Positions 44,707-57,730 are shown, counted from the stretch's first letter. The stretch is DNA of 64,000 bases from Tilletiaria anomala UBC 951 (GCF_000711695.1 NW_013546925.1:1-64000), one strand, 5' to 3'. Notes: a model not told the origin generated them from the sequence alone. Numbers and translations: made by a program.

Positions 44707-47633
44707 TTTCGAACGTACATGCAGTCTACATATGTATATATACTCTCTTGCGTTTTGTTTGTTCTAAAATACAAAATATGAAAAGGTCTATATGTCATGT
44801 ACGTTGGTGCTGGCTAGTGCCTGGTAGCCTGCTGATGTTGGTCGGCGACCGTGGTCGAAATACATATGAGGCACGGTCGGGGCCACAACAGAGTTAACGT
44901 CACAAGTGCAAACGAAGTAGCTCTGCAGCGGACCCCGACGGCTTTTCGGAGTGATCCGATCGACTGGGAACAACAGAACCCCGGCCGGATGCCACAGTGC
45001 CAGGGGACTGTCTAACTGGAAGCCTCAGTATGTAGTGAGGTGATAATTGTGAGTATTAGTGGGTGTCACAACACGCCATGCCTTGTGTTGGAATCGAACA
45101 TTCCTAGTTCACCCATCCCCTGGAATGGCTTGAACCACCGGAATTTGCATCCAAAACACTGATTTTCATTTTTCTGATCATGACCTGCCACATGCACAGA
45201 AGCCTGGAACTCTGAAACAACATAGAACATCCCAAGTTTCCAACACGTGGCACTCTGATGCCAGATGTGAGGCATCATCGTGCGGACCACGGTATCAGCC
45301 CGGCCTACAAATGAAGCATGAAGAACTGCAAGATGGCAAGTGCAAATTGCCAGCTTGCACAAGACATTGCGAGCCTGTAACAGTGGTACACACAAGACTC
45401 AGGGCTCAGCACTCATCAGGCAGCAGTCTACATAACATATTATCGCCATCACACATACTCGTATGCACCAAAATATGGCATTTGTAAATTTCGTACATAG
45501 CGCACAGGCTCCCTATGTATGTGACTAGACTATATGCGTACGCAAAACAGAGTCGCAGAGCCCAGGCATAGGTACAAGTGGTATCAGAATATGAACCTGC
45601 CCTACGTACTCTGAAGTCCCGCAGCTTCCATTCCAGCCTTCCATAGCCCCATGCGTCATGCGAGGACTTGAGGAGGCGTCACCAGTATGTGAGTGGCACA
45701 GAGGGCCTGATGTTGGGAGCGACTGCCACCATGCTACCCTTTGTTCTGGACTAGTAGTACAGTGGTGTCTCAAAATCTCGGATTCTCACTAATCAGGGCT
45801 TCATCGATGCGCGCGTCGCCTCATCCGACCATCCACACCTCGAGTGCGATTAGGAAGTCTCAACGCCAGTGAATCGTTCACATGCTGTCCGACAGGCGGC
45901 AGGTTCCGTCCTTTTGCAGCATCGTTTCTTTCGTGGTTTAATGAGTTCATGCCATCCGCCATGTTCATCTAGTAAGTCCAACATGGCATATGTACATGTT
46001 CAATAGATACAATTAATGTCGCATTTGAATGGCAGGAATCAAATCGCACACTAGATTGTTCTTTTTTTACAGCTGCCTGTTCACCAATCGACAATTGACC
46101 TCAAATCTCAAGGATGCATAAATGCCTGAACGTGCATGGGATCTATGATGGGCATCTTGGTCGTTGGTATGTATGGCTGAAGGCCAACTTTTACGATGTA
46201 CATCAGTTATCAACTGCAAGTCTCATCGACTCACTCCTTCCAGTAATGCAGTTGGCCAGGTGCCCACCAATGACGAAGTCCTTTTTACACACCTTTTTAT
46301 TCTATCGAGTATTGATTATATTATATTACTGAACAATTTTACAAACTGTGGTTTCTAATTGAATAATATAAATTTGATTCTGATGAGTTCACCGATCATA
46401 TTTACCACTTGATTAATACATAATGATTCTTATTACTTCACTGATGATATTTACTAATTGCTGATTTCTGATTGAATTTGCTGATGTACAGCTACTGATT
46501 ACTCATGTCTGATGTCTGATGACACGCGTAACAATGACACGCAATCACAGAGTTACCGCTACCTGCTGCCACATGCAACTTCAGTGAAGCCCGGACCACC
46601 AAGAACCTCCGAGACCCTGCAAGAACGCGCAAGGATGGAAGGGAAGTGCTCATTCGCTCATCTATTGTTACATGGACTCGATTGACTTACCGCGCGCCCT
46701 TCCATGTACATATGCTTCCACAGAGAAAACGCTAGGCCTACGGCTTGCGACTACCTGCAGACTACCATCCTCTTCATGTCTGTCACGGCCTGCACTCTGC
46801 TGATTCGCTCAGTAAGCTAATTTCGAGTTTAACCTCAGCAACCCCATAAGGAAATCGAGTAAGAGGGCGCATCATGTGCAAGTCCACGAGGCGTCGACAA
46901 CGGGAAGCTATCGTAGCAAGCCGACAACCATCCTGGCAGGAGCAAAAAGGGTCGGCTCCTTCCATCTTATAGCCGCACAAAAGCGTTCTCTGACCTGCTG
47001 ACATTCAACAGGCGGCTAAATTGCATCAAGAGGGGACCCAAGACGTTGCTTCCGGTGAGGATACGCCGAGCTTACGTTGGCAGTCTTGCCACATGCTGTC
47101 TCTGCCAAGGGGGGCGCATGTGTGGAAGGCCCACGAGCTGGTGCGCCTTGCTGAAGAGTCTCAAGCAATGAACGTTCAGCTGCTGCGTGTCGCACGAATT
47201 ATCGACAGGTGGCAGTGCTGACTTGTACCTCTCGATCTGGAGATGGGTAAGAGTAGCAGACGAAGACCCCGACGTTTCACAGCTATCCTCCTGCGTCTGA
47301 GATATCGAATGACCGAGCGTTGCACGTGTCAGCACGACCTTGATGCCGGGCAAAGGTCAGCGGCCAGAAGTCAGCGATGATACTAAATCGCTTTTGACCA
47401 ATGCTGAAGAAAGAGCAACGAGATCAAAAAGGTACTAAGAATCACAGATCAGCAATCAGACCCGCATCAGGGAAACGATTGTGTGAAGCCGAGATAGATC
47501 ATTTGTGATTTGAATCTGAGGTTGCACTTTCGCCAACTACATGCAATGCATTGCGTCCAACCGGACCTTTGCGCATGCGCGTTCCCTGCCATCTCTGGTG
47601 CGAGCCTAACCATACGATGGTGTATATGGACGC
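44707..47633. other. Gene-poor region
   Basis: About 2.9 kb with only short frames, several TA-rich patches and no recognisable gene or transposon. The AT-rich core is listed separately. Confidence 0.5.
46310..46500. other. AT-rich block with imperfect CTGAT-type repeats
   Basis: About 190 bases, strikingly AT-rich against GC-rich surroundings. It contains repeated short units such as CTGAT(G/T), TTACT and GATTGAAT. Function unknown; it could be a replication or matrix-type element or relic DNA. Confidence 0.55.
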
Positions 47634-48561
47634 CTAGACGAGCCTCTTGAACAGCTTCCTGAACGCCATGAAAGAGCGACAGAGCAATTGTGAGTGTGCC
47701 TTGTTCATTTGATGGGGGGCGTAAAATGCAACTCACGGCGCTGTGCACTCTGATGCGCAGTGGGCAAGGTGGACTGTAGGGGTATGTACATCGCTCGTTA
47801 GTCAAAACTCAAGCTCGATGGACGTAGGTGCCCAAGCTGAAAAGGAAATGCGGCTCACAGCTGCAGCGGGCAGTGTGGAGCAATAGAATTGGAAGGGTCA
47901 ATTCAATATTGAGGAAGTCAATTTAAGGGCCATACGCACAATTCCTCGATGCAGTCCTCGCCCTTGAATCCCTTGCCCTCCTGGACTCGTGATTGGCACG
48001 CATCAAAGTGATGCTTTGCTGGTGCGCAAGCCTTTGAGTTTTCGCAATCTGCCGGCCAGAGGAAAAAGGAGTGGTAAAGCCAGAAAAGAAAATAGCTGAT
48101 GTTAGTTTCTGCGGCTCTTCCGTAGAATCCTAAGACGGAAGGAAGCGCACCGGCGTAGATGGTCTCTTGTGGCTGATCGAAGCAGGTATCATGGTAAAGA
48201 ATCAGGGTTCAGCAGAGGCTAAAATGATGCGTGCTAGACACTTTTTCTCACGTCTTCCGGCTCGTCATCATCCTGGATCGGGCATAACACTGTCAGCTGG
48301 TCCGTCCCTTACGAGGCGATCAGTGCAGCGAGTATTTACCTCCTCTTCCTCTCCAGAGTCTCCATCCTCCCCCTCTCCCTCCTGTAAGCAGAAGAGCTAG
48401 TCAGCGATCATTGTCAAGAGCTTCCCATACCAGGCGCTGGCTACAGCCCTCACCTCAGCGTGCGCGACTGGGAAGAAGGACGAGATGAAGGAAGAGATGC
48501 TGCCCATCAGGCTGCTCTCCTCCAGCGCGGAGACAGCGCTCGTAACGGACGAGGAAGACAT
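47634..48561 (-). CDS. QCR6: Complex III hinge protein (QCR6), eight coding exons
   Basis: Acidic hinge subunit of the cytochrome bc1 complex, on the intermembrane-space side near cytochrome c1. Exons (reverse strand): 48561-48454, 48381-48340, 48272-48252, 48172-48151, 48048-47940, 47860-47859, 47773-47737 and 47658-47634, that is 108, 42, 21, 22, 109, 2, 37 and 25 bases; 121 residues. The N-terminus ends in FFPVAHAE. An acidic run of Glu/Asp follows, then the hinge core CENSKACAPAKHHFDACQ, VQEGKGFKGEDCIEE, HLAHCASEC and the ending APKLFKRLV. The paired cysteines form the known disulfide-stapled helical hairpin. Every junction keeps frame and all introns are 67-102 bases. The two-base exon supplies the middle of two Phe codons in EEFFHLAHC. 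The start is the first ATG in frame. Confidence 0.9.
47859..47860 (-). other. Two-base micro-exon (CT) of QCR6
   Basis: The reverse-strand context is CCCGCTGCAG, then CT, then GTGAGC: a perfect acceptor and donor around two bases. Exon 5 ends with two unpaired bases (TT), while exon 7 must be entered after one base. Only an insert of length 2 modulo 3 fits, and CT gives the family residues at the family spacing. The flanking introns are 79 and 85 bases, and the second has a CTAAC branch-point sequence (about 47800). No RNA evidence is available here. Confidence 0.7.
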
Positions 48562-49283
48562 CGTGCTCTGTCTGGGGCTCTCGAGCGGGCAAACTGCGCT
48601 GTCGACTGTTTGCTGCGAGTGCGTACAGGTTGCTTTTGAGAGATCGCTGGTGAGCTGACGAGAAGAGTGCAACTGGTTGCCGCCGCTGGCGGTCGGGCTC
48701 GGGATGCTCGGAGCAGCACTCAACATACGATCCACACACCTGGAGATGCTCGTTGGGATTTACATGTTGTTGACCCGCACTCTCAAGTCTTGACTGCTCC
48801 AGTTACTATGAATCGCACAAGCGAAAATGCAAATTATTCAAACATTCACCTATGATTCAAATGGTGCCAACCCTACTTTGCTTCCGACTGCTGCTCAACT
48901 TTTTTTTCGGCCGAGATACGTCCGAGAGTAAGTCATGCCGCTCCTCGCAATCTAGACATTGAGGGGTCGCGATAGTATGCAGTCCTCGCACAGGCTCGGT
49001 TCAATCCACAAATAATATATGTGGATCCGATACAATTGTATGATCTCTACTGCATTGACATGGAGCAAGGTTTTTTGAGGCATTTGGAGAAGCAGCTCTC
49101 CAATTCGGCGTGAGTGTTCAGACGTGGAAGTAGTAATACGTTGTGCTCAGGCTTGGGGTTGAGTTTGAAGAGGGAATATATTTGCCCCGCCGGAACGTAG
49201 GTGCACGCTGACGAGCAGCGAAAAGTCGTACAGGGCGTACCGCATGCTGATTGTCATTTCCATGCCCTTAGACCACCGACCGC
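48562..49283. other. Divergent promoter region, QCR6 / TSC2
   Basis: 722 bases between start codons, with no coding frame of note. TA-rich patches occur near 48825 and 49010-49025. Confidence 0.55.
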
Positions 49284-52200
49284 ATGGCCGGCGATAGGAG
49301 GAGGGCGGCGTCGACAAGCGCTGCGCTTCCTGTTGGAACGGAATTTTCTCCATCTGTAGCGGCAACCGGATTAGGGAATATATCAAGGAGTACCAGCAGT
49401 CACGTCGCAAGTGGTGCTGCAACGACGAAACCAAGCCTAGGACAGCAACTCTTACGCACTTTCCGACAACGGCAGTCGACAGTTTCTGCTCAGACGATTT
49501 CCGTCAATGTGGGCTCGTCGAGATCTGCGCCGTCCTCAGCTGCTCTCTTGAGTGCAACGGCTTCGTCGGCTGCAGCTTTCGATGCCTTCCAGACTACCGC
49601 GGATCTGCATGACTTCGCAAGCGCAGATGCCGAGAAGATCGCTGCATTTGTCCCAAAGGACGCCGGGGCTGCCGAAGCGCTTCTGGGCGACATCCGAACG
49701 GCGCTCCCCTTGACACAGCCGCAGAGCGATGAAGCAACATCAGTGATCTGCCAGAAGATCCTCGCCTTGACCGTCGCTGTCAAGACGAGCACAACCTTCG
49801 AACAGCAGCAGCAAGAGCAGCAAAGCGACGAGGCGTCCGAAGCGATCGCAGATACCACAGTGCAGCCTTGCCTTCCGAGCCTCAGCAGCGTTTTCCAACT
49901 ATGCATCATCTTGTTGGACGGCGACGCGCCGCTCAGTAAGCTGCACATCTATACGGCAGACCTGCTCACGGCGTCAGTCAAGCTTGCCGACCTATGCAGC
50001 TCACATGGATCAATGAGCCGCAGCGTCTCTGTCGGCGAAGCCGTTCTGGACCAAGCTGTCGGAAAGGTCGTCCTTACCACGATCGACAGAGCGTTGTTCT
50101 ATCGCCTGATCTGCGGTCTCTCCCGTTCGTCTTCAGGCGCTTCGCCCTTCGAATCTATGCAATCTGCCGATGGCGTTCCAGCACATCATGTGCGTGCCGC
50201 TCAGCTGCGGGCATTTTGCGTGCTGTCCCGCGATGGAAGGGAGATGGTGGCATTCCCCGGCCTTATCGGCTTGCTTAGCGAGTGGATGAATTCAACTTGG
50301 GTAGCGTTGCTCGCTGCGCGTGTGCGCATGCGCTTGCTAGCTACTTTAGAAGATGAAGGTGCGAATTTGAGGGACAAAGCGGACCTTGCCAGTGAGCTGA
50401 CAGTCAAGGAGTGGAACTTCCACGCCATCCTTGAGCTGGTCTCCAACTCCTTTAAGTTCAGCTTTGCCAGGATACCGCTTGGGAACATTCAGAGCACTCT
50501 ACGAACGCTTTGCGGACTTGTCATGCCCTTCGAAGCCCCAAAAGACATCGCCACAGCGCAGGTAGTGCCTTCCAGCGAGCAACCTCTGCCTGCTTCTCAA
50601 TCGCGGCCCGTTCTCTCTTCGCCACTATTGCGGCCGCAACGTCGAGCAAGGTCAAAGGAGCGAAAGCCGCTGACAGAAGGCTATTCGTACTACGGCCTGG
50701 AGCTCAACTCTTCTGAGAGCACATCCCCAACAGATACGCCGCGACTTACCCCAAGGATGAAGCCGCAGACGTTACCAGACTCAGGGCCCGAACTCGCATC
50801 ACCTCCGCGCCAGAAGGCGCCAGCACCGATCGTTCTTGCTACCCTTTCCCCTTCTACAGTGGCATCCAACCCCTTCGGTGGCAGTACTGACGGCCGCACG
50901 AGCAGTGTCTGTGCATCCAACGCAGTAGGTGAGCTGAAAGAGGAGGCAGCATCCATTCAAGAACTCGATCCTTTAATCGAGTTGCACACCGAGGATCTGC
51001 GGGCCATCTTCAAGGTGCTCGACTCGCTTCTGCGCTTCGGCCTTGTCCCGCCACAGAGTGTCTCGCCAATCGTCCTGATGCTCTGCCGCATTCTGGGCCA
51101 AGCGGAATCAGCCGATGCTTCTGGGAAAGAGAAGGCAAAGTCAGTTCGATCGGATTGGCGGGAGCAAGCACTGCGGATCCACAACAACCTGCTGCGAAGC
51201 CATTATGCCAATTCTGCCGTCAGGACGGTCGTCGACACACTTGCCAAGCCGACATCCAGGAGTACCTTGGCGAACATCGACAAGCCGCTCTTGGTCGGTG
51301 GACTGCGCTTCCTTCAGTCCGCCGCCCAGTATATCGACGATCTTGCAGAAGAGGCAGTACATTCACAGTTGCAAACAGCAAAGCCATGCTCTGGCGCGGG
51401 AGCACAAGAAGATGCACTGGCACCTGCCTTGAGCCTTCCAATCGTCATGCCCGCGCTGCGCGGAGCTGTGCAGTTAGAGAGCGATGATGTTGATCTGGAA
51501 CTCATCAAACTCTTTTTCTTCATCACGCGCGGGAGAAGCGCATCAGCGCCGAATCGCGCCACCTGCCTGGCTCCCACTACCACGATGGATTGGGACAATA
51601 TGCTCGAGCTTACTGCCATGGCCAAACGGCATCTGCAAGCGATTGGCTCGTCGCTTGGGACACCTTCCTTCTTCCCCCAAAGCGGCGAGAAATCCAAGCA
51701 GGTGAAGCAAATATCAAGTGATGCCAAAATTGTCAGCCCAGTAGTCACGGCATTTTTGCAGTTCCTTTCCAGCAGTCGTTTCGCTCGTCCAGGGCAGAGT
51801 GGATCACAGGCAGATAGCAGCAATCAGTCTTTGGCGATCCCTTGGTCTAGGCGGCTGGCATCGCTGATGCTCAGCCTGTCACCGCTGCTTCCGGACGACA
51901 GAGTGACAGATCTGGTGGACTATTACTGGTCGCAGCATCTCTGTCTTCCTTGCACCACTGATTGGATTGCCAACATCAAGGCTCTGCTGCAAGCTATCTT
52001 CTATCGGTCCGACGGCCTGGCGCAAGAGTTTGGCTCTACACCGGCCCCAAACGCAAGGCAGCGCGTTGTCTCCCTCGTCTTTGAGCACGTCTATGTCGCC
52101 GTTTTTGATCTTCCGCATCATAGAGCGAACCTTATGCTCAATGTGATCCTGCCGCTTGCAACTGCGTCCTTCGGGATGGAGAACGATCCTGCAGTGCATT

Positions 52201-55200
52201 CCAAGGTCAGAAGCTCGCTCGTCGAAGCAGCTGCATCGGCTGGCGCCGCGGAAGAAGTGGTCAGGCTGCGAGAGGACGGCGACGAGGATCAACCAGCCTT
52301 GTCGGGTGACTCATCGCTGGACGACAACTCCAACGTCTTCAATGCAGTTCGAGAGCTGCTGTCAAAGCTTGTGCGCAGTGTTCCACTGCCCAAGGAGGAC
52401 CGAGTTTTCTGCTTGCACTCCGCTAACCGTGCTACCGTACCCAAAAGCGTCCACGCTACCCTCGATCTCATCGCCATTTTCAATCGCATGGCATTCAGTG
52501 CGCCATGGACACTATCGTCCGCGCGGATGGAAGCGCCTAACAGTGTGCATGTTGGTGAAATCTCTGCAAGAAGGCATTGCGTATTGCTCTTCCGCGACCT
52601 TGTCCGGATCATCGAGGACCCTGTCATTGAAGGGAAGGATCAGTCTCAAGGGCGTGTACCGATCGTTTCTCGACTGTGCGCATTACAGTGGGCATTGCGA
52701 CTTCGCACGGACCGGAGGCATCGCCTGTATGTCCTACAAGACCTCGATGACTACATCGAGCCGTATGCTCGCATGCTGGGTAGGGGCCGAGGCATTCACG
52801 TGGCGACAACTGTGCGCGACGAAGCGCCTGCTCGGGCTGGGCGCGCCACCGAACGTCCGATAGAAGCAAGTGACCGCTCCAAATCACGAGTCAGAGAGGA
52901 GTCCCGCGATCGAGGACGCGGCAGAGGGGACGACGCACGAGAGGATTCTCGAAGGGCTAGGGAACGCAGTCGCGCACCGCCTCCTGGACGAAACGTCGCG
53001 GATAAGCCTTTACATTGGCATCTTCCTCAGCGCGTCTTGTTCGAAATGCCACTGGTGTCCGTCCGTAGCGACATTGTCTCAACATACATCCTGAAAGACG
53101 CTTCGTCGCCTAGCGCCGAAGAGCCGCCGAGCGCGGTTCCTCTACCAATTTCTGAGCTGCTCAGTGCGATCATATCGATCCTTGCCGATGAGCAGGACTG
53201 GGACCTGGTCTCGTACGTCCTCTGCCATCTGCCATTCCAACTCGCAAATCGATATCTCTTTTGTGGTCCACGTGCGCAGGACCAGGTGCTAAAGCTGCGC
53301 CAGCTACTCTGCTCAAAACTGCCCAGCTCTAGCCTCTGCTCCAAAGCCACACTGCCGACTGAACTCAGGCGTACCGACCTCATTGCTGTCGCCTACTTTA
53401 CTCTGCACATCCTCATCAGCTATCGCACTCTCTTCACGCGATCGCAGCAAGACGAGATGGTAGAGTCATTCTTAGCAGGACTCAACAAATCCCAGAACAC
53501 TGCCAGAGCCTGTGTCAAAGCTCTTTCAATTGCAGCGTTTGAGCTCCAAAAGTCGTTCACTCGCCTCCTGTCTGGTGGCCTTGTGAAGCTATCGACTGTC
53601 ATGTCCTCAACGGCCATGAGCGTGCACATTCTCGAACTCATCGTCTCGATCGGGCACATGCCGGCTTGTCATGCGAATTTCACGGAGGCTGACTACCGCC
53701 GGGTATTTGGTATTGCTTTGCAGTACATCCAGTACCATCAAAGCCCCGCAGCCTCGTCGCGCGAAGACTTTAGGGCCAGCCCAGCAGCGTTCGCGCTTTC
53801 GCAGTACGTGATGATGATGGCGTATTACAGCCTAGCTCTGTGGTTTATGCTGCTTCGCGTCAGCGAGCGACCAAAACACATGCATGCCATCGCTCGTGGT
53901 CTAATTTTGGCCAATGAAGGGCGAGAGAAGATCTCGGATCAGACCGAGACCATGTTCGACTTCCTTGCACGAGCCACGCACGCAAATGCACAACCCAAGC
54001 CTCGACGCTCCTTCATCAACTCGGTCCTGATGGGTCCGTCATCAGTAGGCATTGGCAGGCCAGGCGTGAAGGATGCCACTCGCATCACAAAGTCGTGGCT
54101 GTACGGCCAATCGATCGTCACGTTCACTTCGCTCCATCGCAAAGGCTGGGTGGAGATCGTTATCAGACGACCGTCCGGCGCCACCGCGATGCTATGTAAG
54201 CTGGAGAACGAGGATGGCGTACCAGCAGTGGATGATCTGGACGATGCTCCCGAGATGCTGATGTCGAATCGCGACCCGGAGCGACTGTCGAAACCGGTCA
54301 TCAAGGCCCCGCCCATACCAGTGCTGACTGTGCAAGAACATCTTCGTCGAGGCTTATCGACGCAAACACGACGACTTGCTGGGCCTGCCAAGTTCGGACT
54401 CGGGAAGCGTCCCCGCGCCCTTTCAGCTGACGCAGGCGCTGAGATTTTCTCTCGGAGAGACCAGCTTAGTGACGCTGTGCTCAGCCCAACAGTGCCCAGC
54501 AACGATGCGACGGTATCGTCTCCATATCAGGGCGGAGAGAACAAAGTCACTCGAGCGATGAAAGAAATCATGGAGAGTGCTTTGAGGGTAGAGGCAGAAT
54601 CACAGCCTGCAAAGGGCAAGCAGAAAGCAGAGAAGGAACAAGCGACGGGCACCAACAAGACCAGCGTTGTTGCGATGACTGATCCCAGCTTCATCGCTCT
54701 GCAACTGTCGTCCTATCCGGACATTGATCTCAGCCGCGCACCTCTCATGCTCCCTGATGAGCCAGCGACAGACAGAATGATCCGTGCTGTCGACCTCACT
54801 CCAGTCGTCGACTTCCACAAGATTGGCGTCCTGTACGTCGGCAAGGGCCAGAACACAGAGAAGGAAATCCTGGGCAACAGACATGGCTCTGCTGCCTACT
54901 CACGCCTACTGTCGAGGCTCGGAGATTTGATCGTGCTGAAGGAGCAGCAGGATGTCTATATTGGAGGTCTGGATCGATCGAATGACGAACATGGCCCCGT
55001 GGCCTATATCTGGGGAGACGAGATCGCGCAGATCGTCTACCACACTGCAACGCTCATGCCCAACAAAGTCGAAGATGCCGCTCACCGAGCGAAGAAGGCG
55101 CTCATTGGCAACGACTGGGTCCACATCGTCTTCAACGAATCTGGCGAGGAGTACAAATTCGGCACGATCCCGAGTCAGTTCAACTACGTCAACGTTGTCA

Positions 55201-55802
55201 TCTCACCAGACTCGCGCGGCGGTGTAGAATTTGGCTCAGTCGCAATGGACGATGTTATCTTTTGTGAGTTGGAAGGCAAGCACTCTAAGTGAACGTGCTG
55301 GATCGTGAACATGCTGGACGATGGACGTGCTGGACCGTGTGTGCATCATGCTAACGCGCAAGCCCCACTCCCCGCTTGCATTTACCGTTCGAAGATCGCG
55401 TGTCCTTGCAATGTCGGCCGGGTATGCCCGCTTTCTCCCCTGTCGGTGATGGTGTCATGGTCTCCGAAGACAATCTTGCAGACTTTGTGCGGGTGCTCGC
55501 GCTTAACAGCAACCTGATGAGTCAAATCTACCTCGACACCGGCGAGTCGATGCAGCCATACACGAGTAGTGAGTCGTGATGGCGCGCCATGCTATCTTCT
55601 CGCTTACTAGAAGAGAATTGTGCTGATTCTACGACCTTGGTTGTGCCTCCATCTCCGTGACGAAATAGACTGGGTCAGCCGCTTGCACCATCTGACGCGC
55701 TTCCGGGCACAGCTGGAGGCAAAGCGAGCGCAGACGAAGGCCAAGGACGAGAAAGAAGCTGCTCCTATGGATCCACACGAAGCCATTACGCGTTTGTTCT
55801 AA
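49284..55802 (+). CDS. TSC2: Tuberin (TSC2) homologue, Rheb GTPase-activating protein
   Basis: Exons 49284-55263 (5980 bases), 55395-55568 and 55669-55802; 2095 residues. Introns are 131 bases (GTGAGT, branch CTAAC at 55357, acceptor GAAG) and 100 bases. The C-terminal GAP domain (about 1845-2075) has KIGVLYVGKGQNTEKEIL, then IGNDWVHIVFNESGEEYKFG with the catalytic asparagine-thumb Asn1943. Next come QFNYVNVVISP, YRVSLQCRPGMP and NWVSRLHHLTRFR, closely following animal tuberin. The rest is helical (HEAT-like), matching the tuberin N-domain, with a disordered linker near 420-560 and an Arg-rich patch near 1185-1235. TSC2 with TSC1 turns off Rheb and so restrains TOR. At 2095 residues it is somewhat longer than human TSC2 (about 1800). 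Confidence 0.96.
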
Positions 55803-57730
55803 TGAGTAACCAGCCCGATCTCATTCACGCCCGTCGCAACCTTGATGCAAATACTTCCCGCGAACAGATGCAGCATGTAGTCAACCTGCTACCATGTATG
55901 TGCGTGTCGAGTCTTGATAATCATTGACGCTCAGCCCAAGATGATCTCGTGGAACCTTTGCCACCACCCAAATGATTCAGCTCATCCCTTGCAGCCGCCT
56001 GCTGACCCGAGACTGTAACTCCTCCCTGACATACCTCTAGACATTCTCCGCCACGACAGCGGCGTGCATACCCACTTTGCGGTTGGCTGACTTCAGGTCG
56101 ATCCTTCTGTCGGAGATGCGCAGACAGCACTCGATGATCGTGCGCGGCCGGCGGGTGTACTCTAGCGCGTCGTGGTCAAGCGGAAGGCCTGGATAGAGCC
56201 GCAAATCGACAAGAGCAGGTATTTCGACGGTCAGAATCGAGGCTTCAGCCAGGAAAGAACCGAGTTTGACGGCGTCTTCACTCGCGGTAATTCGAGGGGC
56301 CCAACGGTAATCAAGCACGATAGCATGCGGTGGCATGTGCCCATCAAGGTTGGCATGATAAGGTAGTAGGCACAAACTTTCCTGCACGCTGGAACGAGCC
56401 TTTCCGAATCTGAGGGCTCTTCAAGGTCGAGATGGTTGCGCACCGAGCTGCTGGGCCGAGCGCTGTCGTCCGTATCTGCTCTAAAGATGGTGCTGTTATG
56501 ACAGGTGTCGTTGCGAAAGCTTATGCTGCTGCTGAAGTTACCTTTGTTGGATGTTTATGCATCGCTGTAGATAGTTCGCATTCTGTGTTTGGACAGCATG
56601 CATCAGTCTCCTTCGATGCGAGTCGAGTGTGCGCGACCGACGTGAAATCCATCGCTCGTACTGGTAAACACAGGAAGACGGGGCGCTAGGGGTAAGAGTA
56701 GGGCTCGGATACATGGCGCAGGAGATGGGAACTGCGACAGAAAGGAAATGCCGCCACTCTCGTTCTCTGTACCGTGTCGCTCGTCGTAGCGGCCGTTGCA
56801 GCGGTGTAAGGACCACCTTGAAGCGGGAGCTGAACAATGCGCAGATTGCTTTCTGGTGGGAGAGAGGCGACGAAGATGTCTCCGCCCTTCACGGCTCGCA
56901 ATTGCTACCGGATTTGCACGTCCTGCTAGCTATGTTTTTAATATTTGAAAACTTCATCAGCTGCTAGTCTGGTCTGACATGGGAAGCGAAGCCGGGTACG
57001 GCCATTGTCATCGATAGCGTTGTTTCCATCAATTGTGTCACGCGTATCCATTCGTGGCGGGACGGGGAACAGCGCCCTCAATCACGTCCGCGCACTCGCA
57101 ATTTCGGAGCCTTGGAGTGCAGGGAACCGCCGGCGCCGATGCCCACAAGCCATGTCCATCAACGACGAAGAGGGAGGATCAGACCAGCGTGATCAGTCTC
57201 TCGCATCTGTGATCAGAGTATCGTTATAATCCATCAACTTTTATGACCAACAATACCCAAAGCACCTTCCTGTAGGCTATATTTATGCTGCGCCCCTGTG
57301 CAAGTGACAGGAGGAATAGATTGACACGGGGCTTTAGGGTTGTTGCAAACCGCCTCGGATCGCATCGCTCTCCACGCATCTCCCTTGATGCTCCTCTCAG
57401 TCGCACCACAGATGCGAAGCTGTAAAGCTGAGCTGCCGATGGAATGCACCCTCCAGTCGCTTGCAGACTCCTCCCTCTGTCCGTTGCCAGTGACGGGCTT
57501 GAAGCACATCAGCCAGGTGGGCAGGGCTATAGAGCGTATAGTAGCGGCATTCCCTTTCTCAGTGCTTGCAGCCTGCGTCCAGACATCGCCTGCGCCGCCA
57601 AAAAATATATATCCAGATCTACGAACGGCAGCAGTGGTCTGCGTACTTCATCAGTACTTTACTCAGCCTCGCTCACCATCACCCTTCGCGGCACTCGCAC
57701 GCTCCAAGGGAAGCTCAGTGATTGAAAGAC
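55803..57730. other. Intergenic region between TSC2 and the GGA gene
   Basis: 1.9 kb. Apart from the reverse-strand open frame at 56037-56400, no supported gene. Confidence 0.45.
56037..56400 (-). pseudogene. Unidentified open reverse-strand segment, exon-like
   Basis: About 120 codons are open, with natural-looking composition (PHAIVLDYRWAPRITASEDA, ILTVEIPALVDLRLYPGLPL, SDRRIDLKSANRKVGMHAAV) and a TAG stop at 56039-56037. There is no in-frame ATG at its head; a GTGCAG acceptor-like sequence near 56382 could begin an exon. I found no upstream exon and recognise no family. It may be the last exon of a lost gene or chance. Confidence 0.28.

Noticed and set aside
45085-45110. GTTCGATTCC on the reverse strand, possible tRNA T-arm
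   Set aside because: Only a small hairpin forms; no D-arm, anticodon arm or acceptor stem can be drawn.
47774-47939. Single 166-base intron in QCR6 in place of two introns and a micro-exon
   Set aside because: It shifts the frame within the conserved EE..HLAHC block. Other internal acceptor-donor pairs I tried either break frame or need a poor donor such as GTCCAT.
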